This document shows positions 1-5,912 of a stretch of 14,771 bases of DNA, piece after piece; within the stretch, counting starts at the first letter, position 1, and each line of letters begins with the position of its first letter. The stretch is from Actinomycetota bacterium (GTDB taxonomy: Bacteria; Actinomycetota; Acidimicrobiia; Acidimicrobiales; JAMCPL01), in NCBI GenBank assembly GCA_023379725.1, contig JAMCPC010000111.1:9949-24719 (forward strand), in the 5' to 3' direction. The translations under genes and the position numbers were made by a program. The notes below the pieces were generated by a model. It was given only the letters and a program-made list of their open reading frames with translations. It was not told the DNA's origin and searched no databases.

Positions 1-40
1 ATAGCGTGACGTTGCCAGCTCCCTGAGCCTCTAAGAACTA

Positions 41-463
41 TCATACCCCTCTAGCTTTCCTAGCCATGTCGGCAAGCGTGTAAGAGGCAAGGTGATCGTG
101 CATATGTTTACCTACCTCCTGCCATACCGCCAGTAGCACGCACTGCCCTTCGTGCTCGCAGGCACCATCTTCGTGAGGATTGCCAAAGTCACCGGCTGCA
201 ATAGGGCCATCTACTGCACTTACTATTTGGGCAAGCGTGATATCGTCAGGCTTACGTCCAAGCACGTAGCCTCCACCTATGCCTCTCTTGGATCGGACAA
301 GTCCCGCTCCCTTGAGGGAGAGTAATATCTGTTCAAGATAGGGCTGGGGAAGTCCTGTTCTCTCTGCAATATCCTTTACAGAGGTAGGACCGTTGTCATT
401 CTCGTGCAAGGCAAGAGATAGCAATGCTCTGCTGGCGTAATCTCCTCTGGTGGATACTCTCAC
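41..463 (-). CDS. Rrf2-family transcriptional regulator with two of the usual cluster cysteines
   Basis: A 140-residue winged-helix DNA-binding protein of the Rrf2/IscR/NsrR family, starting at GTG. The N-terminus (MRVSTRGDYASRALLSLA), the helix-turn-helix near residues 27-50 and the wing (RSKRGIGGGYVLGR, 57-70) are typical, as is the length. Family members sense Fe-S status, nitric oxide, redox or cysteine supply through a C-terminal Cys loop. Here the loop has Cys102 and Cys108 spaced like the last two IscR/NsrR cysteines, while the place of the first is Pro96 beside His97. Asp8 matches the residue that is a cluster ligand in Streptomyces NsrR. An Fe-S cluster is therefore possible but not certain. 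It is divergent from the phosphodiesterase gene; its target genes probably lie outside the window. The family call is firm, the signal sensed is unknown. Confidence 0.92.
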   Translation of the reverse strand: MRVSTRGDYASRALLSLALHENDNGPTSVKDIAERTGLPQPYLEQILLSLKGAGLVRSKRGIGGGYVLGRKPDDITLAQIVSAVDGPIAAGDFGNPHEDGACEHEGQCVLLAVWQEVGKHMHDHLASYTLADMARKARGV

Positions 464-475
464 ACTAAAATATTA
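464..475 (-). promoter_or_regulatory. Likely -10 element of the Rrf2 gene, leaderless arrangement
   Basis: On the minus strand TAATAT (positions 475 to 470) is followed by six bases and then the GTG start at 463, so transcription could begin at the start codon itself. A GAGGT Shine-Dalgarno-like stretch (479-475) is about 11 nt from the start, too far to be ideal. I see no good -35. Confidence 0.45.
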
Positions 476-526
476 CCTCAAAGTTGCAAAGCCCCGGTTC
501 CTTTTTGCATATACGAGTTATGTCAC

Positions 527-569
527 TGGCAATCCCCGTCCGTGAGGGCGGGAGGTTCACTGGTTGCCA
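527..569 (+). other. GNRA-capped hairpin in the leader of the phosphodiesterase gene
   Basis: CCCGTCC (535-541) and GGGCGGG (546-552) can form a 7-bp stem with one G-U pair, closed by the tetraloop GTGA, which fits the GNRA class. An outer stem TGGCAA (527-532) with TTGCCA (564-569) can enclose it. It sits 30-70 nt before the likely start codon at 602. It matches no riboswitch I recognise. It could be a leader structure or a chance G+C-rich palindrome. Confidence 0.35.
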
Positions 570-601
570 TACAGTCAGTGCTATCATATGCAGGTGAACC
601 T

Positions 602-1741
602 ATGATGTCTATATTGGAAGAGCCTATGATGCCCAGCTACGAAGGAGCATGCCTGTCAAATGTAGTTCCCGAACTGGTAGGACTACTCAGTGGTCAGCAT
701 CATGACGTGGCATCTTTTGTACCTAAGTGCCTGAGTGAGGCAAACCAGATTGTATTATTGGTCATCGATGGTCTCGGTTGGCAACAGATTCAGAGGTATG
801 AGTCACCTGCTACGCTTGGTGAGATGGAAGGGGGATGGATTACGACGGTTGCACCCAGTACAACTGCTGCTGCACTGACTTCTCTGGCGACTGGATTACC
901 TCCATCCAAGCACGGCCTTGTCGGATACAGGGTTAAGATGCATACTCCCAGTGCATCGGATGATGTGATGAACGTTTTACGATGGAAGGGAGCACTTGCT
1001 GGCGATGTTCGCAGTACGATGAGCCCATCTGTTCTGCAACCGTATGCACCTTTCATGGCTATGGATGTTCCAGTACTTACAAGAGAAGGGTTTGGATATA
1101 CTGGATTTACTGCTGCCCATCTTCGTGGATTACGGATTATTCCCTGGAAAGTGCCGTCATCAATTCCCCTGGGTATTCAGAGCTTACTAGATTCGGGAGA
1201 GCGACTGATATATGCATATTACGATGGAGTAGATAAGGTTGCGCATTCTTACGGTATTGGTGAACATTACCTATCTGAGCTCGAATATGTAGATTATCTG
1301 ATCGCTTCTATTATGGATACATTGCCTTCAGGTGCCGCTTTGGTGATTACTGCAGATCATGGCCAGGTACATATGGATGGTCCTGCTATGGAACTCGATA
1401 CCACGCTTTTGGAGATGATCGAGTTGATATCAGGTGAAGGTAGGTTTAGATGGTTGCATGGTAGAGATGGAGCGATTAGAGAACTCTACGATACTGCGGA
1501 GTATCTTTATGGCGATGTGGCGTGGATCATCACCAGGGATCAAATGCTGGATGAGGGTTGGCTGGGGCCAGGTATCAATAATGATATAGCTGCAAGGTTG
1601 GGAGATGTAGCCTTGGTGGCAAGGGAGCCGGTCGCTTTTATGGATCCGGCAGATGTAGGGGAGAGTAGGTTGAAGGGTAGGCATGGTTCGCTGACGCGTG
1701 AGGAGATGATGGTTCCCTTTGTCACTTACCTGAGTGAGTGA
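602..1741 (+). CDS. Alkaline-phosphatase-superfamily phosphodiesterase / nucleotide pyrophosphatase-like protein
   Basis: Two-metal hydrolase of the type I phosphodiesterase/nucleotide pyrophosphatase family, about 379 residues from this start. Metal ligands and nucleophile appear in the expected order: Asp56 (VIDGLGW), Thr88 as likely nucleophile (APSTTAAALTSLATG), Asp208 and His215 (YYDGVDKVAHSYG), Asp252-His253 (TADHGQ) and His361 (GRHGSL). No signal peptide or membrane segment is seen, so it is probably cytoplasmic. The substrate cannot be told; phosphodiesters, pyrophosphates and phosphonates are all cleaved by relatives. The frame is open back to GTG 542, but that codon has no ribosome site and lies in a hairpin. 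AGGTGA at 592-597 favours ATG 602 or 605; ATG 626/629 is also possible. The end overlaps the convergent LysR gene by 20 bp. Confidence 0.85.
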   Translation: MMSILEEPMMPSYEGACLSNVVPELVGLLSGQHHDVASFVPKCLSEANQIVLLVIDGLGWQQIQRYESPATLGEMEGGWITTVAPSTTAAALTSLATGLPPSKHGLVGYRVKMHTPSASDDVMNVLRWKGALAGDVRSTMSPSVLQPYAPFMAMDVPVLTREGFGYTGFTAAHLRGLRIIPWKVPSSIPLGIQSLLDSGERLIYAYYDGVDKVAHSYGIGEHYLSELEYVDYLIASIMDTLPSGAALVITADHGQVHMDGPAMELDTTLLEMIELISGEGRFRWLHGRDGAIRELYDTAEYLYGDVAWIITRDQMLDEGWLGPGINNDIAARLGDVALVAREPVAFMDPADVGESRLKGRHGSLTREEMMVPFVTYLSE

Positions 1742-2645
1742 GTACATTGGTTTGCGTATCTTCCATGTGTGCTGTTATCTCTTCCAGTAGGGAGATGACT
1801 GCCTTTGTGGAAGCCGAAGGTATGCTTCGTAGGCGCCAAGCCAATCCAACTACTCGTGGTGCTATGCCCTCTACTGTAATCAGCCTTATTTTATCTTTGA
1901 GATGAGCCGGTACTGCACTGATAGGTAGCAGCGCCAGGCCATTGCCGTCAAATGCCAGTGAGGCTATTAGCCTAATACCGTCCAATTCCGCAGCCGGCTT
2001 GAGCGTAATATTGAAGTTTGCAGCAGCCTCCTCAAGTTCTCTCCGGAAGGTGGTACCTGGTGCTGGCAGGAGCAGGTCGAGATTGTCCAGCTCTGACATT
2101 GGTATGGCATCCGCTTCTGGGAACGGATCATTATCACGTGGAACTACAAGCGCAATTTTTTCGGTGAACAGCGGAGAAGACGTTAACTCTTGCGAAGCAG
2201 CAGGTAGCGTCATTACTCCAATGTCAAGACGCCCAGTTGCAAGTAATTGGTTCAAAGTAGTGCTCGTACCGTCATGAACGATCAATCGTATAGAGGGGTT
2301 TGTCTTTTGAAGGCGGGTATAAAGCTGTGGTGTCATCCATCTGGCGGTAGTGCCTATAATGCCCAACCGTACTGTACCTGCCAGGGTGGCATTGAGCGAT
2401 CTCAGGTCATCCCATACTGCTGATATCTCACTTATAGCACGGTATGCTCGAGATACTACAGCTTCACCTTCAGGTGTCAGGCGCATGGTCGATCTATCTA
2501 TGAGTACGGCATTGAGTTCGTTTTCCAGCCTGGCTACATGTGCCGATACATTGGACTGCACTGTACCTAGTAACTCTGCTGCTTGTGAAAACGACCCCTT
2601 TTCGTGTACGGCCAGAATGGCTCTTAATTGCTTTATGTCCATCAT
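1722..2645 (-). CDS. LysR-type transcriptional regulator
   Basis: A 307-residue LysR-type regulator of normal length. Residues 3-62 form the winged helix-turn-helix (DIKQLRAILAVHEKGSFSQ onward, recognition part around QSNVSAHVARLE), followed by a linker helix and a two-lobed effector-binding domain from about residue 91 (GTVRLGIIGTTARW). Such proteins bind as tetramers near divergent promoters and answer to a small-molecule ligand, which cannot be named here. The first two codons are both ATG with no Shine-Dalgarno sequence; TATCAT ends five bases before the first ATG, suggesting a leaderless message. The gene is divergent from the 6C RNA, whose promoter starts 33 bp from its start codon. The 3' end runs 20 bp into the convergent phosphodiesterase gene, with no terminator seen between them. 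Confidence 0.93.
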   Translation of the reverse strand: MMDIKQLRAILAVHEKGSFSQAAELLGTVQSNVSAHVARLENELNAVLIDRSTMRLTPEGEAVVSRAYRAISEISAVWDDLRSLNATLAGTVRLGIIGTTARWMTPQLYTRLQKTNPSIRLIVHDGTSTTLNQLLATGRLDIGVMTLPAASQELTSSPLFTEKIALVVPRDNDPFPEADAIPMSELDNLDLLLPAPGTTFRRELEEAAANFNITLKPAAELDGIRLIASLAFDGNGLALLPISAVPAHLKDKIRLITVEGIAPRVVGLAWRLRSIPSASTKAVISLLEEITAHMEDTQTNVLTHSGK

Positions 2646-2650
2646 ATAAA

Positions 2651-2667
2651 ATGATAGCAGATATCAT
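2651..2667. promoter_or_regulatory. Inverted repeat between LysR gene and 6C RNA, candidate LysR site
   Basis: ATGATA (2651-2656) and TATCAT (2662-2667) form a perfect 6-bp inverted repeat with a 5-bp centre. This AT-rich dyad is of the size LysR-type proteins bind. It begins 6 bp upstream of the LysR start codon and ends 11 bp before the -35 of the 6C RNA promoter. Its minus-strand arm could also act as the LysR -10 (TATCAT). Binding is an inference from layout. Confidence 0.4.
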
Positions 2668-2677
2668 AGATAACTGC

Positions 2678-2706
2678 TTGACAGATAGCGCGAGATGGTA
2701 CATAAT
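2678..2706 (+). promoter_or_regulatory. Near-consensus housekeeping promoter of the 6C RNA
   Basis: TTGACA at 2678-2683 is a perfect -35, the spacer is exactly 17 bp, and CATAAT at 2701-2706 is a 5-of-6 match to the -10 consensus. It is the best promoter in the window and has no coding gene close downstream. The expected transcript start is near 2712-2714. Confidence 0.85.
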
Positions 2707-2712
2707 AGAGTA

Positions 2713-2807
2713 TATTAAATAGTAGGAAATGGATATCCCCCTCTCCATTTCCTAGCTAAAGATGGAGAAGTCGAGCGCCCCCCCTTGGCTTCTCCATCGC
2801 CATTTTT
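2713..2807 (+). ncRNA. 6C-type small RNA (two C-rich-loop hairpins)
   Basis: Two hairpins follow the strong promoter. Hairpin 1 pairs TAGGAAATGGA (2723-2733) with TCCATTTCCTA (2744-2754), 11 bp, with loop TATCCCCCTC. Hairpin 2 pairs 2761-2775 with 2784-2798, 15 bp including two G-U pairs, with a loop made almost only of C (CGCCCCCC). Four bases later comes T5 (2803-2807), so hairpin 2 probably doubles as terminator. Two stem-loops each carrying about six C residues define the actinobacterial 6C RNA class, of which the mycobacterial B11 RNA (about 93 nt) is a member; the predicted length here, about 95 nt, agrees. The exposed C runs are thought to pair with G-rich ribosome-binding regions of mRNAs. 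Loop 1 has five consecutive C, one fewer than typical. Exact ends are estimates. Confidence 0.86.
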
Positions 2808-2855
2808 AAGCTGATTATATCTGCGGCTACTGTGGTTATTCTCTATTCCAGTTTA

Positions 2856-2874
2856 TAGTTAAAACAGTTAACTA
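2856..2874. promoter_or_regulatory. Palindrome upstream of the MarR gene, candidate operator
   Basis: TAGTTAA (2856-2862) and TTAACTA (2868-2874) form a perfect 7-bp inverted repeat around AACAG, 19 bp in all, which is the usual size of a MarR-family operator. It lies about 80 bp before the MarR start codon and just upstream of a possible -10, TATGAT at 2887-2892. Autoregulation is inferred from position. The remaining intergenic sequence (2808-2855 and 2893-2940) shows nothing I recognise. Confidence 0.4.
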
Positions 2875-2953
2875 CGCGGTGCATACTATGATACTATGGA
2901 TGATGGCCTATAGACTTGGTCGATGAAGCGTGAATTGATTTAGGATACAGCAG

Positions 2954-3610
2954 GTGACAGAGAGAACATCCAGAGTCGGTGAGAAAGCTAAAGCAGATAC
3001 AGCAGCGGAAGCAGCTGAACGGCAAGAGAGCGTAACCTCTGTCCGTAAGGGGGAGGAGGTTTACACGGTCAGGGCTGGCTACAGAGACGATCTGACCGGA
3101 TCTGGTCAGGTGAAGGATCTGACTACTCCAGCCGAATCGGCGGATCGGGCATCCATTGAGGCTGTAGACATCTTTTTGTTGATAGTCCACTTGGCACGGG
3201 AGTTGCGGTGTTACGCCTCGCAGATACCAGATGATGTCAGAGACATGGTGAAAGGTGCGGGGCTTGCTCCCAGACACATACATGCTCTCATACAGGTAGG
3301 CGCAGCAGGCCAGCTAAGCGTCAGTCAGCTCGCTGATCGCCTGGGAGTAGCGCTTACTACTGCCAGCCTGCTGGCTTCACAACTGGCAGCTGTCGGTCTG
3401 GTGGAGCGTAAGGAGGATCCAGATGACCATAGGCGAACGTTGATTAAGGTTCCCGAGCGTTTTGGTGGTTATACGTCCGTGATGTTCAATGCCATGCTTG
3501 CCCCAATAGATCGCACTATTGCCTCCACTGATGCCGCGGAGCGTCTGGCAGCCAAATCTTTCTTGACTAGACTGGCTGAGTCGTTCTCCGAGCACGATAG
3601 TGAAACGTGA
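2954..3610 (+). CDS. MarR-family transcriptional regulator with long polar N-terminal extension
   Basis: A 218-residue protein. The MarR core begins with a dimerisation helix near residue 64 and continues into a winged helix-turn-helix at about 104-168, with recognition helix LSVSQLADRLGVALTTASLL and wing RKEDPDDHRRTLIKV. The first 60 or so residues are polar, charged and unlike the family. GTG 2954 is the only available start that keeps the whole core. TAGGAT at 2941-2946 precedes it by seven bases and could be a leaderless -10 or, as TAGGA, a Shine-Dalgarno sequence. MarR proteins usually repress neighbouring catabolic genes until a ligand, often an aromatic acid or acyl-CoA, binds. This one sits immediately upstream of the acyl-CoA cluster and is the likely regulator of it. 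The ligand is unknown. Confidence 0.88.
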   Translation: MTERTSRVGEKAKADTAAEAAERQESVTSVRKGEEVYTVRAGYRDDLTGSGQVKDLTTPAESADRASIEAVDIFLLIVHLARELRCYASQIPDDVRDMVKGAGLAPRHIHALIQVGAAGQLSVSQLADRLGVALTTASLLASQLAAVGLVERKEDPDDHRRTLIKVPERFGGYTSVMFNAMLAPIDRTIASTDAAERLAAKSFLTRLAESFSEHDSET

Positions 3611-3611
3611 G

Positions 3612-3641
3612 ACATTCCTTTCGATAACATTCCTTTCGATA
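3612..3641 (+). repeat. Tandem 15-bp repeat between MarR gene and acyl-CoA cluster
   Basis: ACATTCCTTTCGATA occurs twice head to tail (3612-3626 and 3627-3641) with no mismatch, directly after the MarR stop codon and about 12 bp before the -35 of the next gene. It is not coding. Either a paired binding site for a regulator or a slippage duplication. Confidence 0.9.
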
Positions 3642-3652
3642 AAAGGTGATAT

Positions 3653-3688
3653 TTGATATCATATAGGAAATAATGCAATAATAGGAGG
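3653..3688 (+). promoter_or_regulatory. Probable promoter of the acyl-CoA cluster
   Basis: TTGATA (3653-3658, 5 of 6 consensus bases) and AATAAT (3677-3682, 5 of 6) are separated by 18 bp. Six bases later comes the ATG at 3689, so the message may start at the start codon. The -35 overlaps the palindrome TGATATCA (3654-3661), a possible operator. The AGGAGG at 3683-3688 touches the ATG and is too close to work as a ribosome-binding site for it. Confidence 0.55.
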
Positions 3689-4621
3689 ATGAGCAGTAAT
3701 CACGATGTGAGCGACCATATCTCCGAGTACTCTCCTGGTCTATCCGATATGGCATCCGATGGTCTACCTGATGAGCTATCCGATGCGGCATCCGATAGGG
3801 CGTCCGAATTACTCGGCAACCAGGCAGGAGAAGGAGAAAACAATAATATCGTGTTACATAGGGATGGATCTATAGCCGAACTGATAATCGATCGCCCATC
3901 TATGCACAATTCGCTCACGCCGAAGATGATTGAAACGATAGTCGATGCGATCAACTCCTGTGAGAGCGACTCGTCGAGTGTTTCAGTAATCATTATTTCG
4001 GGAAGTGGTGAAAGATCATTCTGCACCGGATATGATGTAGGCGAATTGGTGAGCGGCGGCAGTGAAAACGCTGGGGTGGAGCGAGAGCGCGTCGATGTGC
4101 TTACTGAAAAGATACGATCTTCATCACTACCGTTTGTAGCTGCAGTTAACGGTGATGCCATAGGAGCCGGTTGTGATCTTGCTTTAGCATGTGATTTGAG
4201 GGTATGCCATGATGGAGTGAGGTTTGGCATGCCTCCGGTAAGGCTTGGCGTGCTTTCAGGATGGGGTGGTGTCCAGCGTATGATGCAGATTGCTGGTAGA
4301 GGTAATGCATCTGAGTTGCTTTTATTGGGGAGACCGATCAGTGCCATGAGAGCCTATGAAATGGGGCTTGTAAACTTTATAGCGCCGCAGTCGGCAGTGA
4401 TGGAAGAGGCGAGACGTCTGGCAGGTATCATTGCTGCGAATGCTCCGCTTTCAGTAAGTGGTACCAAACGTATTATGAACATACTGTCGCAGGATAGTAT
4501 TTCAGAGGCCGGCAAAGAAGAGATACGGGATATACACAGTAGGGTATGGAAGAGTGATGACGCAGCAGAGGGACCCCTGGCATTTCGCGAGAAGCGTAAA
4601 CCGGTATTCAAGGGAAGGTGA
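3689..4621 (+). CDS. Enoyl-CoA hydratase/isomerase-family protein with changed catalytic residues
   Basis: A 310-residue crotonase-fold protein. The fold begins near residue 53. Oxyanion-hole segments are FCTGYDVGEL (111-120) and NGDAIGAGCDLALACDLRV (154-172). Aligned by eye with rat mitochondrial enoyl-CoA hydratase, Glu144 becomes Asp163 and Glu164 becomes Pro183 (FGMPPVRLGV), so textbook hydration is uncertain; isomerase, hydrolase or decarboxylase activities also occur in this superfamily. In the pathway it should act after the acyl-CoA dehydrogenase. Residues 1-50 are an acidic Ser/Asp-rich extension containing a 12-residue duplication (19-30 and 31-42) visible in DNA as two 21-bp copies at 3740-3760 and 3776-3796. 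No other upstream start exists in frame. It is the first enzyme gene of the cluster, with 40 bp to the next gene. Confidence 0.85.
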   Translation: MSSNHDVSDHISEYSPGLSDMASDGLPDELSDAASDRASELLGNQAGEGENNNIVLHRDGSIAELIIDRPSMHNSLTPKMIETIVDAINSCESDSSSVSVIIISGSGERSFCTGYDVGELVSGGSENAGVERERVDVLTEKIRSSSLPFVAAVNGDAIGAGCDLALACDLRVCHDGVRFGMPPVRLGVLSGWGGVQRMMQIAGRGNASELLLLGRPISAMRAYEMGLVNFIAPQSAVMEEARRLAGIIAANAPLSVSGTKRIMNILSQDSISEAGKEEIRDIHSRVWKSDDAAEGPLAFREKRKPVFKGR

Positions 4622-4661
4622 CGGAAGGCAATTGATGGACGGTAGGCAGGGAGAATGATCA

Positions 4662-5912
4662 TTGTACCTTGAACTTAATACAGACATAACAGATGAGCAG
4701 AGAGCTATCAGAGAGGTCACTCACCAGTTTGCAAGGGATCGGCTTCGTCCGGTGTCGATGCAGTTGGATGCAATGGAGGCAGATGAGGTAATTGCAGGAG
4801 ATTCTCCGTTGTGGGATATCTTTGCCGAGTGGTATTCTCAGGGGAATCACCTTATTTTTATATCTGAGAATGAAGGTGGAATGGGTGCGGGTCCGGTAGA
4901 GAAGTATCTTGTCTATGAAGAGCTTGGCTGGGGCGCAGTAGATTTAGGTATTAGTCTGGCAGTTTCCGCTTTTCCATTTACCTATGCTGCCCGCTATGGT
5001 ACCTTGCTGAATCGCCCTTCGCTGCACGAAGAGATACTTGCACCTTTTCTGGAGGACAGGGAAGGAAAGGTAAGAGGCTGCTGGGCAATTACCGAGCCAG
5101 CACATGGTTCAGATACACTTGGACCGGGATTTGAATCTTTTCGTCAGAGGGATGCGGCTGGGAGTTGCCGGGCAGTAAAGGATGGTGGAGATTGGATTAT
5201 CAATGGTCAGAAGTCCTCATGGGTCTCCAACGGGACTATAGCTACACATGCATGCCTGTTTTGTACGATTGACCCGGATAAGGGTATGGCAGGAGGTGGT
5301 GTCGCCCTAGTGCCACTTGATCTACCGGGTGTAAGCAGAGGTAAGCCATGGCAGAAGATAGGTCAGAGAGGTCTACCCCAGGGAGAGATATTCTTTGATG
5401 ATGTCCGTATTCCTGAGAGGTACATGATTGTCGAAGGGGATCGCTATGAAGCTACAGTGGAGGCGACCATTGCAGGCGCTAACGCTGGCATGGGAGCACT
5501 CTTTACCGGGGTAGCGCGTGCTGCACTTGAAGAGGCAATTGCCTACAGTCGCGAGAGGGTTCAGGGAGGTAGAGTAATTTCGGAGCATCAGCTCGTACAG
5601 CATATTCTCTTTGAGATGTTCAGCAGGGTAGAGAGCGCCAGGCAACTCTCCAGGGCAGCTATGGCGTACAACGATACCCCAAACCCTCCATCAGTAGAAC
5701 ATTCAATTGCCTCCAAAGTGGTGTGTACGAGGACGGCATTTGAAGTATCTAGTGATGCGATACAGGTGTTCGGAGCAACTGGCCTTACCAGGGGCATGCC
5801 TATAGAAAAGTTTTTACGTGATGCCAGGATGTCTCTTATTGAAGACGGCGTAAATGAGCTGCTTGGATTGGTTGCAGGTAATCATCTTTCTCAGGTTTAC
5901 GAGCTTTCTTGA
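4662..5912 (+). CDS. Acyl-CoA dehydrogenase (FAD-dependent)
   Basis: A 416-residue flavoenzyme that would introduce a C2-C3 double bond in an acyl-CoA, passing electrons to electron-transfer flavoprotein. Visible landmarks are the helical N-terminal domain, the FAD/substrate motif CWAITEPAHGSDT (140-152), the beta domain around residues 170-255, and the C-terminal QVFGATGLTRGMPIEKFLRDA (368-388, FAD contact; first 20 shown are the motif). At the position of the usual catalytic Glu of medium-chain enzymes (IYEGT) the sequence is LIEDGVNEL, placing Asp395 there; human ACAD10/11-type enzymes also have Asp at this place. The start is TTG 4662 because GGGAGA at 4649-4654 is well spaced and the ATG at 4655 is out of frame. 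Its stop overlaps the ligase ATG by one base. Substrate unknown. Confidence 0.92.
   Translation: MYLELNTDITDEQRAIREVTHQFARDRLRPVSMQLDAMEADEVIAGDSPLWDIFAEWYSQGNHLIFISENEGGMGAGPVEKYLVYEELGWGAVDLGISLAVSAFPFTYAARYGTLLNRPSLHEEILAPFLEDREGKVRGCWAITEPAHGSDTLGPGFESFRQRDAAGSCRAVKDGGDWIINGQKSSWVSNGTIATHACLFCTIDPDKGMAGGGVALVPLDLPGVSRGKPWQKIGQRGLPQGEIFFDDVRIPERYMIVEGDRYEATVEATIAGANAGMGALFTGVARAALEEAIAYSRERVQGGRVISEHQLVQHILFEMFSRVESARQLSRAAMAYNDTPNPPSVEHSIASKVVCTRTAFEVSSDAIQVFGATGLTRGMPIEKFLRDARMSLIEDGVNELLGLVAGNHLSQVYELS

Noticed and set aside
542..601. GTG 542 as the start of the phosphodiesterase gene
   Set aside because: No ribosome-binding site, it falls in a hairpin loop, and the extra 20 residues look unlike the family; AGGTGA before ATG 602/605 is better.
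3612..3641. Tandem repeat as the beginning of a CRISPR array
   Set aside because: Only two 15-bp units with no spacer between them and no cas genes nearby.
3683..3688. AGGAGG as the Shine-Dalgarno sequence of the hydratase-like gene
   Set aside because: It abuts the ATG with no spacer, and no suitably spaced later start is available; a leaderless start explains the ATG better.
3700..4347. 215-codon minus-strand ORF opposite the hydratase-like gene
   Set aside because: The plus strand encodes a clear crotonase-fold protein here; the minus translation is Ser/Pro-rich with no recognisable domain.
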